Below, one piece after another: positions 25,498-33,668 of a DNA stretch of 64,000 nucleotides. Position numbers and translations under genes: made by a program. Source of the DNA: JBGAPI01 sp044221335 (GTDB lineage: Bacteria; Pseudomonadota; Gammaproteobacteria; Xanthomonadales; Ahniellaceae); NCBI GenBank assembly GCA_044221335.1, contig JBGAPI010000001.1:62001-126000 (forward strand), given 5' to 3'. Positions within the stretch are counted from its first letter, which is position 1. Every line of letters begins with the position of its first letter. Below the pieces are notes generated by a model. That model saw only the letters and a program-made list of their open reading frames with translations. It was not told where the DNA came from and made no database searches.

Positions 25498-27381
25498 TCA
25501 GGCCGCGCGCTTCTTCAGATAGACCAGCAGCAGCGCGATCGCCGCCGGCGTCATCCCCGCGATCCGACTCGCCTGCCCGATCGTCTCCGGGAGGCTCTTC
25601 GACAGCTTGGCGGTGAGCTCGGCCGACAGCCCCGACACCGTCGCGTAGTCGAAGCCGGCCGGAATGCGGGTGTCCTCGTGGCGGCGGGTCTTGGCGATCT
25701 CCTCGCTCTGGCGATCGAGATAGCCGGCGTATTTCACCGCGACCTCGACCTGCTGGGCGACGGCGTCGTCGCCCTCGCCGGGGCCGAGGCCGGGCACCGA
25801 CATCAGCGTGAGGTAGTCGAGCTGCGGGCGGCGCAGAAGCTCGATCGCCGAGGTCTCGCGCGACACCGCGATGCCGGTCGCTTCCTCGACCGCGCGACCG
25901 AGCGCGTTGGTGGGCGTGGCCCACAGGCCGCGCAGGCGCTCGGTCTCCCGGGCGATCGCGTCGCGCTTCGCGCAGAACGCCGCCCAGCGGGTGTCGTCGA
26001 CGCTGCCGAGTTCGCGGCCGACCGCCGTCAGGCGCAGATCGGCGTTGTCCTCGCGCAGCGCGAGCCGGTACTCCGCGCGCGAGGTGAACATCCGATACGG
26101 CTCGTTGGTGCCGTTGGTGACGAGGTCATCGATCAGCACGCCGATGTAGGCCTCGTCGCGGCGCGGCGACCAGGCCTCGCGGCCGGCGGCCGACAACGCG
26201 GCATTGAGGCCGGCGACGAGGCCCTGCGCGGCGGCCTCCTCGTAACCGGTAGTGCCGTTGATCTGGCCGGCCATGAACAAGCCCGCGAGCACCTTGGATT
26301 CGAGCGACGCGGCGAGGCCGCGGGGGTCGAAGAAGTCGTATTCGATCGCGTAGCCGGGCCGCAGGATGTGGGCCTGCTCGAGACCCGGGATCGAGCGCAC
26401 CAGCGCCAGCTGCACGTCGAAGGGCAGCGAGGTCGAGATGCCGTTCGGGTAGACCTCGTGCGTCGTCAGTCCTTCGGGCTCGAGGAAGATCTGGTGCGAG
26501 GACTTGTCGGCGAAGCGCACGACCTTGTCCTCGATCGACGGGCAGTAGCGCGGACCGACGCCCTCGATCTTGCCGGTGTACAGCGGCGAGCGGTCGAGTG
26601 CGCCGCGGATCAGCTCGTGGGTCGCCTCGCTCGTGTGAGTGATGTGACAGGAGACCTGCGCCGGGTGCTGGTCGCGATGGCCCAGGAAGGAGAACACCGG
26701 GCGCGGCGTGTCGCCGGGCTGGGCGGCCAGCTTCGAATAGTCGATCGTGCGGCCGTCGATCCGGGGCGGCGTGCCGGTCTTCAGGCGCTCGACCCGGAAC
26801 GGCAGCTCGCGCATCCGCTCGGCCAGCGCCAGCGCCGGCGGGTCGCCCGCGCGACCGCCGCGGTAGTTGGCGAAGCCGATGTGGATCAGTCCTGCGAGGA
26901 AGGTGCCCGCGGTGAGCACGACGGACTTCGCGGTGAAGCGGAGCCCCATCTGGGTGACGACGCCGACGACGCGCTCGCCGTCGAGGATCAGGTCGTCCAC
27001 ACCCTGCTGGAAGACCTGCAGGTTCGGCTGGTTCTCGACGAGGCTGCGGATCGCGGCCTTGTACAGGAGCCGGTCGGCCTGGCAGCGGGTCGCGCGCACC
27101 GCCGGGCCCTTGGAGGCATTGAGCGTGCGCCACTGGATGCCGGCCCGGTCGGCCGCCTGCGCCATCACGCCGCCGAGCGCGTCGATCTCGCGGACGAGAT
27201 GTCCCTTGCCGATCCCGCCGATCGCGGGATTGCAGCTCATCTGGCCGACGGTCTCGATGTTGTGCGTCAGCAGCAGGGTGCGCGCGCCCATCCGCGCCGC
27301 GGCGAGGCAGGCCTCGGTACCGGCATGACCGCCGCCGACCACGATGACGTCGTAGGACTGGGGATGGGTGAAGCTCGCCAT
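25498..27381 (-). CDS. mnmG: MnmG (GidA), tRNA wobble-uridine modification enzyme
   Basis: A 627-residue protein with an FAD-binding start DVIVVGGGHAGTEACLAAARMG, then SCNPAIGGIGKGHLVREIDAL, AGTFLAGLIHIG and the C-terminal YAGYLDRQSEEIAK, hallmarks of MnmG. With MnmE it makes the cmnm5 group on U34 of several tRNAs. Length and motifs are complete. In many bacteria mnmG lies near the origin beside rsmG, but here rsmG is absent and the downstream neighbour is the convergent gldG-like gene. Confidence 0.97.
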   Translation of the reverse strand: MASFTHPQSYDVIVVGGGHAGTEACLAAARMGARTLLLTHNIETVGQMSCNPAIGGIGKGHLVREIDALGGVMAQAADRAGIQWRTLNASKGPAVRATRCQADRLLYKAAIRSLVENQPNLQVFQQGVDDLILDGERVVGVVTQMGLRFTAKSVVLTAGTFLAGLIHIGFANYRGGRAGDPPALALAERMRELPFRVERLKTGTPPRIDGRTIDYSKLAAQPGDTPRPVFSFLGHRDQHPAQVSCHITHTSEATHELIRGALDRSPLYTGKIEGVGPRYCPSIEDKVVRFADKSSHQIFLEPEGLTTHEVYPNGISTSLPFDVQLALVRSIPGLEQAHILRPGYAIEYDFFDPRGLAASLESKVLAGLFMAGQINGTTGYEEAAAQGLVAGLNAALSAAGREAWSPRRDEAYIGVLIDDLVTNGTNEPYRMFTSRAEYRLALREDNADLRLTAVGRELGSVDDTRWAAFCAKRDAIARETERLRGLWATPTNALGRAVEEATGIAVSRETSAIELLRRPQLDYLTLMSVPGLGPGEGDDAVAQQVEVAVKYAGYLDRQSEEIAKTRRHEDTRIPAGFDYATVSGLSAELTAKLSKSLPETIGQASRIAGMTPAAIALLLVYLKKRAA

Positions 27382-27460
27382 GACACGTCGTTCCCGGGAA
27401 ACAGCGCCATTCTACGCCCTCGCCCGCGGCCGGCCGATTGCGAACTCGGGTGACGGGCGA

Positions 27461-27489
27461 TTGTTGACCGGGTCGGCGCGGAGTAGATT
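27461..27489 (+). promoter_or_regulatory. Possible promoter of the 27.5-30.7 kb operon
   Basis: TTGTTG (27461-27466) and TAGATT (27484-27489) with a 17 bp spacer, followed by a leader peptide with a strong GGGGAG ribosome site. The match to consensus is imperfect. Confidence 0.35.
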
Positions 27490-27519
27490 TTTCGCCGGGC
27501 ACGATCTTGGGGAGTCGTG

Positions 27520-27567
27520 ATGCCGTTCGACTGCGCGTGTCGTCCGCGCCGGCGCGGAGTTCGCTGA
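27520..27567 (+). CDS. 15-residue leader peptide, possible
   Basis: ATG 27520 has GGGGAG 5 bp upstream and encodes MPFDCACRPRRRGVR, ending in a TGA that overlaps the next ATG (TGATG). It may only serve to couple translation of the following gene, which has no ribosome site of its own. Confidence 0.35.
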   Translation: MPFDCACRPRRRGVR

Positions 27568-27971
27568 TGCGTCGCGTGCTCATCGGGGCCGCCGTGGTCG
27601 TCCTGCTGGCGGTGCCGAGTGCACTGCTGTTCGTGCTCACCCGCGACGGCGGTGAGTCGGCCGTTGCGCCACCGCCCCCTCCATCGAAGCCCGTGGCGCC
27701 GATCGATCCTCTCGACACCCCGTGGAAGGCCGGCGATCGCGCCCTCGCGCTGTCGGCACTGGGCTGGCAGCCGGCGATCGTCGACGAGGTCGGTGCCCGC
27801 GACGCCGCGATCCACTACGAACTCGAGGGCCTTGCGCCCGAGCGTGTCGACCTGCGCCTGCTGCAGCGGCCCGAGCCGGCTGCGGACGTCGGCGCGGCAT
27901 CGGCGACCGCGGATGTTCCCGGCAAGGGAAAGGGCAAGGGCAGCCGGCTGCCGCCGGCAGGAGGAGGCTAG
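27567..27971 (+). CDS. Small single-pass membrane protein, unknown
   Basis: A 134-residue product starting at the ATG that overlaps the leader-peptide stop. It has one N-terminal membrane segment (RRVLIGAAVVVLLAVPSALLFVL), a proline-rich stretch (APPPPPSKPVAPIDP), a predicted periplasmic domain (KAGDRALALSALGWQPAIVDEVG, IHYELEGLAPERVDLRLLQRP), and a Gly/Lys tail. No family is recognised. The 913-residue exported protein follows after 2 bp, so the two are probably partners. Confidence 0.6.
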   Translation: MRRVLIGAAVVVLLAVPSALLFVLTRDGGESAVAPPPPPSKPVAPIDPLDTPWKAGDRALALSALGWQPAIVDEVGARDAAIHYELEGLAPERVDLRLLQRPEPAADVGAASATADVPGKGKGKGSRLPPAGGG

Positions 27972-27973
27972 AC

Positions 27974-30715
27974 ATGCACGGACGCGACCCGATCGCTGCC
28001 GGCGGCCCGCGCGAGCACGCGTGGATCGCGACGCTCCTCGCCCTGCTGCTCACCGTGTGCGCGGGCAGCGTCCATGCCGAAAAGAAGTCCGGCACGCCCG
28101 GCAGCAAGACCGTGCTCGCGCTGCTCGGCGGCAAGGACAGGGACGCCGTGCTGACCGCGCTCGCCGGCGAACTCGACAAGTACCGCCGCGGCGCGACCGC
28201 GGAAGAGGCCCGGAAGAACAAGGCGCAGAAGGAGCTGCTGCGCGACCTCGACCGCAACAATCAGCGCAGCTCGCGGAAAGACAGCCCCGAGGCGAAGTCG
28301 CTGGCCGAGCTGCTCGCCGACCTCGACCGACCGGAGCTGCCCTGGCAGCGCAAGGTCCTGAACAAGTCCGCCGACATCGTCTACCAGGTGGCGCTCGCCG
28401 ACCCGAAGAAGTTCGCCGAGGTCGCCGGCGAGATCAGTGCCGGCGAGTACGGGCAGGTGCGCAACACGGTGACCGCGGCGACCGCCTCGATCCTGGCGAA
28501 GGCGGTCGGCGAGGTGCTCGAGGCCGGCGGCTACAGCCAGACGAAGGAGGTCTGGGACAAGCTGTCGGACAACGCCACCGACCTCATCCCGCTCGGCAAG
28601 GCCGTGCTGCGCGGCACCTCGGCCGACGTCGTGAAGGAACTCCGCACGCTGGGAACCAAGCAGCTGAAGGAGGCGTCGAAGACGGCGATCGCCGATACCG
28701 TCGGCTGGGTGTTCGGGCCGCTCGGCGCGGCCGCCGGCGGCGGCTACGTCAAGGTGCTGGAGTCCGAGGTCGACTTCCTCGCGTGGTCGAAGCGCACCCT
28801 GGACCGCGCGACCACCCGCACCTGCCTCGAGCGCTACACCGGCGAGTACAACCGGGTCTCGGCGCAGGGCACGCCGCCCGACGGTGCCGCCGTCGTCGCC
28901 TACGACGAGTTCAAGATGTGCAGCGAGGAGCGCGGGCTCGCGGTCGGCTTCCGAGCGCTGGAGGACTTCATTCGCGACAACGGCCTCGACGCGGATGCGA
29001 TCTACCGGCAGATGGCGGAGGACTATCGCAATGGCCGGTTCCAGTTCGCCGACCAGTGGCTGGCGCAGCAACTCGAGGCCCGCAAGCGCGCCGTCGAGAG
29101 CCAGCTGGAGAAGGACCTGGCGGCGGCCGAGATCAAGCTCGACGCGCTGCGCCTGCGCTTCAACCAGGCGCTGACGACCTTTGTCAACGGACTGGTCGAC
29201 GAGGTGGTCGGCGAAGAGGAACTCGCCCAGCTCGAGGCGGAAGGTGCCCGCGCCCTGCTCGACAGCTTCCCCGACCAGAAGATGTTCGGACGCGTGCACG
29301 ACGGTGCGCTCGGGGCCTGTGCGGCGTTTCGCGCGGCAGCGGCGGAGGCGAAGGCCCTGACCGACAGCGCGCGGCGCAACCAGGAGGAGGCCGAGGCACT
29401 CGGGATCAAGCTGGGCAACGCCCCCGACTGCGCCGCGGAGGTCGCCGAGGCCAAGGCACTCGACGACCTGCTGGTGCGCGGCAAGGCCGCACTCGCGGAG
29501 TTCAAGCTGCAGGCCGGAACAGCGGACGCCGCGACCACGGCCAGCTGCAAGGCGGCCGAGTCGATCACCGGGGCCGGCCGGAAGGACGCGGAGAAGGCGG
29601 CCTTCGAGCAGACCACCGCGGCGGCGGCCGAAGCCGCAAAGGCGATCGCGGCGGCAAAGGCCGCGGCGAAGACGCTCGGTGCCGCGATCCGCGAGGAACG
29701 CGCGCTGCCGGTCGCCGACACCAAGGCGGCACGCGAACAGCTCGCCGACCTGATCGCCGATGCCAAGCTCAACCAGATGAACGTGGCGCCGCTGACGGGG
29801 CGCCTCGCGCCGCTGCTGGTCCGCCTCCGGTATTCGAAGCGGACGGCCGAGAACCTCGTGAGCATCGCCGAGGACCAGGCGAAGAAGATCGACGACCGAC
29901 TCGATCCGGAGAGTGGCGGTCCGCTGCGCGCCGAGATCCTCGAGGTCCAGGAGCGGATCAAGCGCGCGCTGGCCGAGATCACGGCCTGTCGCCAGGAAAT
30001 CACCGACCAGTTCAACAACGAACAGGACGGCGCGCTGCCGCTCCGGCTGGCGACGGTCGAGCATCGGCTGAGCGATGAGCTGACCGACAAGATCAACGCC
30101 GCCCGCAAGCGTTGCCCGGAGACGCCCGACGCGGACCCCGCCGCGCTCCGGCGCAGCGTCGAGGAGTTGTCCCAGGATGTCGGCGACGAACTCGCCATCC
30201 TCGATCTCGCCACGGCCACCTACGGCAAGTGCGTCGCGCAGGCGACCACCGGCTACGACCAGACGCGGCTGGCCGCCGATGCGGTGCTGCGGCGCGTCGC
30301 GGTCGAACCCGATCCGGCCTACCAGGGCTGGACGGTGGCGGACGGCAACATCACGCTGAAGCTCTACAGCGGCGACTATCGCTCCAACGGCACCTACACC
30401 TGGACACCGCCGCCGGCCAACATCGGTCCGGAGGGCGTCGACGTGACCCTCAGCGTGAGCTGCGACGTCGGACCCAAGCAGGGCGGCATGGCCACCGGCA
30501 TCGGCATCAGCGTCGAGGGGGCGGACCTGGTGAAATCCGCCTCCGACCGCACGAAGTCCGACGGCCAGGCCCCGTGCAACGCGACCACCGGCCAGACCGC
30601 CAGCAACAGCATCACGGTGCGCATCATCCCGCGCCCGGGCCAGGCGGCGAAGGTCAAGGTCGGGGCGTTCTGGGGTCTCGGGGTCACCTACAGGTACGAC
30701 GCCACGAAGCCTTAG
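27974..30715 (+). CDS. Large exported coiled-coil protein with C-terminal beta domain, unknown family
   Basis: A 913-residue product with ATG 27974 and a strong GAGGAGG site 6 bp upstream. A signal peptide ends near GSVHA-EKK. Residues about 40-240 are charged and helical. A glycine-rich hydrophobic segment (TVGWVFGPLGAAAGGGY, about 242-260) could insert in a membrane. From about 330 to 770 the chain is very rich in Ala, Glu and Lys with heptad-like spacing and several long coiled coils. The last 130 residues (from about 780, starting AYQGWTVADGN) are beta-rich with paired cysteines (LSVSCDVG, DGQAPCNATTG). Such a layout could suit an effector, toxin-like protein or surface fibre, but no domain is recognised. 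The small membrane protein gene lies 2 bp upstream. Confidence 0.6.
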   Translation: MHGRDPIAAGGPREHAWIATLLALLLTVCAGSVHAEKKSGTPGSKTVLALLGGKDRDAVLTALAGELDKYRRGATAEEARKNKAQKELLRDLDRNNQRSSRKDSPEAKSLAELLADLDRPELPWQRKVLNKSADIVYQVALADPKKFAEVAGEISAGEYGQVRNTVTAATASILAKAVGEVLEAGGYSQTKEVWDKLSDNATDLIPLGKAVLRGTSADVVKELRTLGTKQLKEASKTAIADTVGWVFGPLGAAAGGGYVKVLESEVDFLAWSKRTLDRATTRTCLERYTGEYNRVSAQGTPPDGAAVVAYDEFKMCSEERGLAVGFRALEDFIRDNGLDADAIYRQMAEDYRNGRFQFADQWLAQQLEARKRAVESQLEKDLAAAEIKLDALRLRFNQALTTFVNGLVDEVVGEEELAQLEAEGARALLDSFPDQKMFGRVHDGALGACAAFRAAAAEAKALTDSARRNQEEAEALGIKLGNAPDCAAEVAEAKALDDLLVRGKAALAEFKLQAGTADAATTASCKAAESITGAGRKDAEKAAFEQTTAAAAEAAKAIAAAKAAAKTLGAAIREERALPVADTKAAREQLADLIADAKLNQMNVAPLTGRLAPLLVRLRYSKRTAENLVSIAEDQAKKIDDRLDPESGGPLRAEILEVQERIKRALAEITACRQEITDQFNNEQDGALPLRLATVEHRLSDELTDKINAARKRCPETPDADPAALRRSVEELSQDVGDELAILDLATATYGKCVAQATTGYDQTRLAADAVLRRVAVEPDPAYQGWTVADGNITLKLYSGDYRSNGTYTWTPPPANIGPEGVDVTLSVSCDVGPKQGGMATGIGISVEGADLVKSASDRTKSDGQAPCNATTGQTASNSITVRIIPRPGQAAKVKVGAFWGLGVTYRYDATKP

Positions 30716-30784
30716 AGCGGGCCCCGGCCCCTCTGCCCTTGATCTGGACGCGCCGACGGCGCGGCCCACCCGGTGCCGCTCTCC
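30712..30784. repeat. Degenerate GTAG-type REP pair
   Basis: TAGAGCGGGCCCCGGCCC near 30712 pairs loosely with GGCCCACCCGGTGCCGCTCTCC up to 30784. The TAG (30713-30715) is the stop codon of the preceding gene. The remaining 100 bp up to the convergent DUF3106 gene show nothing else. Confidence 0.5.
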
Positions 30785-30886
30785 GGCGCCGGGCGAGACG
30801 GACGACGGCGGACCGTGCGGGCCATCGCTCGGCGCTCGGCCAGCCTCGCGATGCCACCCGCGCGGCAACGGCGGCCAGAGGCCGTC

Positions 30887-31564
30887 CTATCGGAGGAACT
30901 TCGCGCGTTCTTCCGGCGTCATCCCGACGAGCTTTCGCCGCAGGTCCTCCTTGCCCTCCGGCGGCAGCTCCTTCATCCGCCGGTGGAATGCCTCGCGCTG
31001 CTCCGGGGTGAAGGAGCGCATCATCGCCTCGGTCTGCCCGCGCTCCTCGGGGCTCAGCCGCTTCCACGGGCCGCCGTTCGGACCGCCGCGCGGTGGCAGC
31101 CCGGCACCGGCTTCGAGGCCGGCGCGGAAGGCCTTGCGCTCGGCCGGCGTCATGTTGCGGAAGCGCTCGCGCATCCGCTCGCGCTCTCCCGGCGGCAGGT
31201 TCTGGAAACGGCGCATTCCGGCGCGGATCCGGGCCTGCTCCTCCGGCGGCAGCTTCTTGAACTCCTCGTAGCGCCGCCGCATCTGCTCGCGGCGCTCGGC
31301 CGAGGCCTCGTGCCACTGGCCGAAGCGCTGGGCGGCGTCGCGGCGCTGTTCCGGACTCATCTTCGCCCAGCGTTGCGCCGCCCCGCGCAGGCGCTCCTGG
31401 GCATCGGGCGGCAACTGCGCCCAGTCCTTCTCGAACGGCGCCAGCACGCGCTGCTCCTCCGGCGGCAGTCCGCCGAAGTCGACCGCCCACGCCGGCGCGG
31501 CTGCGACGACCGCGAGGACGACGCCGAGGCTAGTGAGAAGGCGGATCAGGATGCGGAGCGGCAT
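30887..31564 (-). CDS. DUF3106 exported protein
   Basis: A 225-residue protein from ATG 31564. The signal peptide (LLTSLGVVLAVVAAAPAWA) is followed by repeats of an ExR-rich helix motif, each similar to LPPEEQARIRAGMRRF or LSPEERGQTEAMM, typical of DUF3106. Function unknown; the family is usually found in sigma factor/anti-sigma operons of Xanthomonadales, exactly as here. It overlaps the small upstream gene by about 35 bp. The repetitive acidic-basic helices suggest a metal- or envelope-stress-sensing role, but that is inferred. Confidence 0.85.
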   Translation of the reverse strand: MPLRILIRLLTSLGVVLAVVAAAPAWAVDFGGLPPEEQRVLAPFEKDWAQLPPDAQERLRGAAQRWAKMSPEQRRDAAQRFGQWHEASAERREQMRRRYEEFKKLPPEEQARIRAGMRRFQNLPPGERERMRERFRNMTPAERKAFRAGLEAGAGLPPRGGPNGGPWKRLSPEERGQTEAMMRSFTPEQREAFHRRMKELPPEGKEDLRRKLVGMTPEERAKFLR

Positions 31565-31793
31565 GGTCGGAATTCGGCTGGCGGTCAGTGTGGCGCTTTT
31601 CTTCGGGTTTCGCCGTGCGTTCGGCGCTGGGCAGGTCCGTGTGTTCGAGTTCCAGCGGGTCGACGGCATCCTCACCGCCGCCGAATTCCGCCAGGTAGAG
31701 CAGCAGTTCGCGGCTGGCGACATCCGCGTCCGGCGGCGGTTTTGGCGGCTCGGCCGCCACCAGAGCGCAGCCGATCAGCAGGTGGACGAGCAT
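31530..31793 (-). CDS. Small exported protein of the sigma factor operon
   Basis: An 87-residue protein with a short signal (MLVHLLIGCALVAAEP), a conserved-looking core SRELLLYLAEFGGGEDAVDPLEL and a charged tail. Similar ELLxYLxEF proteins sit in the same position in related Xanthomonadales operons, but no function is known. It begins 3 bp after the upstream stop and its 3' end overlaps the DUF3106 gene by about 35 bp. Confidence 0.6.
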   Translation of the reverse strand: MLVHLLIGCALVAAEPPKPPPDADVASRELLLYLAEFGGGEDAVDPLELEHTDLPSAERTAKPEEKRHTDRQPNSDHAAPHPDPPSH

Positions 31794-31796
31794 GTC

Positions 31797-32183
31797 CTAG
31801 CCTGCCGGAGCGGAGTCGTCGGCGTCGAGCCAGGCGTAGAAGTCGAGGTCCTCCTGGTAGAGCTCGAGGTTGTCGTCGGACGACAGCAGCTCGAAATCCT
31901 GCGCGCTGACGGTCGCCGTCGTCCCCGCCGGCACCGTCGGCGCCGGCTTGCCGGCCAGTCCGACGCCGAGTACCAGCGCGGCGGTGGCGGCGGCCGGCAG
32001 CGCGAACCACCACCAGGACCGCCTCGGCGCGTGCGCCGACAGCGCTGCCTGGCGGGCACGATTGAGGCGCGACAGGGTCGCGGCGTCGAGGTCCTCGACG
32101 CGGCGGTCGAGTTCGGCCGTCAGCGGCGCGATCCAGCGCTGGTCGGCCGCGCGCGGCAGGTCGGTGTCTTCCGGATTGCTCAT
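31797..32183 (-). CDS. Putative anti-sigma factor / DUF3619-like membrane protein
   Basis: A 128-residue single-pass membrane protein. The N-terminal cytoplasmic part (WIAPLTAELDRRVEDLDAATLSRLNRARQAAL) is followed by one membrane helix (FALPAAATAALVLGVGLA) and an acidic periplasmic tail (LLSSDDNLELYQEDLDFYAWL). It starts at ATG 32183, overlapping the sigma factor stop (ATGA). Topology and position suit an anti-sigma factor that holds the sigma at the membrane, though no zinc-binding HxxxCxxC motif is seen. Confidence 0.65.
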   Translation of the reverse strand: MSNPEDTDLPRAADQRWIAPLTAELDRRVEDLDAATLSRLNRARQAALSAHAPRRSWWWFALPAAATAALVLGVGLAGKPAPTVPAGTTATVSAQDFELLSSDDNLELYQEDLDFYAWLDADDSAPAG

Positions 32184-32737
32184 CGCCAGTCCTCCAGGCG
32201 CTGGCGCAGCCGCTCCAGCGCACGAAACAGATGGGTTTTCACGCTGCCGCCGCTGACCTTCAGCGCACTCGCGGTGTCCTCGACGTCGAGACCCTCCCAG
32301 ATCCGGAGCAGGAAGACCTGGCGCTGGCGCAGCGGCAGTTCCGCCAGCGCCGAGCTCAGCGCCGCGCGGGTCTCGTCGTCGGCGCGCTGCTGCCAGGGTC
32401 CCGGCTCGCGCGGGTCGGGGACGTTGGCGAGCGGATCCTCGCCGTCCTCGTCGTCGCGACCGAACCAGACCCGGAAGCGTCGGCGCACCGAGCTGCGCCG
32501 ATGGTGATCCAGAATCCGGCTGTCGAGCACCCGGTAGAACAGCGGACTCCATTCCGCTGCCGGCTTGTCGGCGTAGTTGCGCACGAACACCAGCATCGCG
32601 TCCTGCACCACGTCGAGAGCGTCGTCGCGCGACTGCGTGGAGATTTCGGCCATCACCAGCGCGCGCCGCTCGACATCGCGCAGGAAGCGGTCGAGCGCCT
32701 GTTGCCGTTCCCGTACGGTGGGGGTTTCCTCGGTCAC
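32180..32737 (-). CDS. ECF-like RNA polymerase sigma factor
   Basis: A 185-residue protein with a region 2 core (DDALDVVQDAMLVFVRN) and a region 4 helix-turn-helix near the C-terminus (LRQRQVFLLRIWEGLDVEDTASALKVSGGSVKTHLFRAL). The chosen start is GTG 32737, where family homology begins; an ATG at 32776 is also in frame. Neither has a strong Shine-Dalgarno. It likely directs its own operon (anti-sigma, small protein, DUF3106) upon envelope stress. Confidence 0.85.
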   Translation of the reverse strand: MTEETPTVRERQQALDRFLRDVERRALVMAEISTQSRDDALDVVQDAMLVFVRNYADKPAAEWSPLFYRVLDSRILDHHRRSSVRRRFRVWFGRDDEDGEDPLANVPDPREPGPWQQRADDETRAALSSALAELPLRQRQVFLLRIWEGLDVEDTASALKVSGGSVKTHLFRALERLRQRLEDWR

Positions 32738-32939
32738 GGCGACATCGGTTCGCGCGGCGGCAAGTGCTAGGAGCATTGTGCGGTCTGGCTTTGCTGGCGG
32801 ACAACCCGCTCATCGCCAGCAAACGCGCGGCCCCCGTCTGGGTTGACAGGAAGAAAGCCAATTCCCAGGCGGGCTCCAGAGGGTGTCAAGACCGGCACTG
32901 TTCACAGCTTTCGCGACGCATCTCGCAAAAACGACACGG

Positions 32940-33165
32940 TGCCGTCATCCAGTCCCGATCCGGGCTCTAAAAAATGCTACAACGCGTTGATGTGTATGAC
33001 TTTAATCAAGATGGCTAAATTTTGACCAAGATTGTCGGAAAGGCCGAAAAATGGTGGTTTTCGGGGCCGCGTTCGAGTGCTCATCCACAGACTTATCCAC
33101 AGGGACTGTGGATAAGCAACATTCCTTCTTTCTGCCAACGACTTAGAGCATTTTTATCATCTTGG
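32940..33165. other. AT-rich region with clustered DnaA boxes (possible origin-like or DnaA-binding site)
   Basis: Non-coding region between the sigma operon and the 33.3 kb gene. An AT-rich stretch (about 32967-33025) precedes TCATCCACA (33081-33089), TTATCCACA (33093-33101) and TGTGGATAA (33107-33115). The last two form a perfect inverted repeat of 10-bp arms with a GGA loop. TTATCCACA is the consensus DnaA box. Another T-rich segment (33145-33165) follows. No gene is visible from 32738 to 33338. Whether this is an origin, a DnaA titration or reactivation site, or chance is unknown. Confidence 0.55.
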
Positions 33166-33245
33166 CCTCAAGAGGCGCCGCCAAGGCGTCACGAGGGCTC
33201 GATTCCGGGGTCGGTGGGCGAGTGCGGGTGCAGCAATTTCCTCGT

Positions 33246-33273
33246 GTCCCCGGCGGCTGGCGCCGCCGGGGAC
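33246..33273. other. Strong hairpin, 12-bp perfect stem
   Basis: GTCCCCGGCGGC TGGC GCCGCCGGGGAC: a perfect 12-bp stem with a 4-base loop, without a T-run. It lies 65 bp beyond the 3' end of the minus-strand gene 33339-33620 and could end that transcript. Confidence 0.5.
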
Positions 33274-33338
33274 CTGTTCGGGTCAGGGCACGTAGGAGGA
33301 CGAGAGGCTGAATGCACCGAGCAGCTTAGGCACAAGCG

Positions 33339-33620
33339 TCATCGCCTTTCGGGCATCGCTCGAAGCTCGGAGGGAAACAAGCAGAAGTCGCCGCGGCGAT
33401 GCTCGGCGTCGAAACAGAGCCCGGCGAAGCCGAAGTCATCGAACCGGACGACGTGTCGGGCCTCGCCCTCGATCGCAAACAGCCGCGGCTGATCCTCGCT
33501 CGGCAGTCCCGCCGCGCAGGACGCGACGGTCAGCACGATGACGCGATCACCGACGGCGAGTGGACGGCCGTCGACATCGATCGACGGCGGCGGAAATCCG
33601 GGAGGAAGGACTCGAGTCAG
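33339..33620 (-). CDS. Small SH3/KOW-like conserved protein, start uncertain
   Basis: The minus-strand frame reads GRPLAVGDRVIVLTV, AGLPSEDQPRLF, VVRFDDFGFAGLCFD and DFCLFPSEL, a pattern of small SH3/KOW-like proteins with a GDxVxVL strand and a ...PxEDQ... helix. The only standard start in this frame is GTG 33536, which would cut off the clear GDRV strand. A CTG at 33620 preceded by GAGAG at 6 bp gives 93 residues and retains it. Upstream, the frame runs through the hairpin that ends the globin gene. It probably shares a transcript with the globin. The coding character is convincing, the start is not. Confidence 0.5.
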   Translation of the reverse strand: MTRVLPPGFPPPSIDVDGRPLAVGDRVIVLTVASCAAGLPSEDQPRLFAIEGEARHVVRFDDFGFAGLCFDAEHRRGDFCLFPSELRAMPERR

Positions 33621-33643
33621 GTCGATCTCTCGCGGATCGATGG

Positions 33644-33668
33644 GATCGGCGCGCGCAGCGCGCCGATC
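33644..33668. terminator. Perfect palindrome overlapping the globin stop codon
   Basis: GATCGGCGCGC GCA GCGCGCCGATC, 11-bp arms. It overlaps the last bases of the globin gene and could act as a terminator or attenuator before the downstream small gene. Confidence 0.5.

Noticed and set aside
33022..33492. Plus-strand frame across the DnaA boxes
   Set aside because: Runs through non-coding signals and lacks coding character; the minus-strand small gene is better supported.
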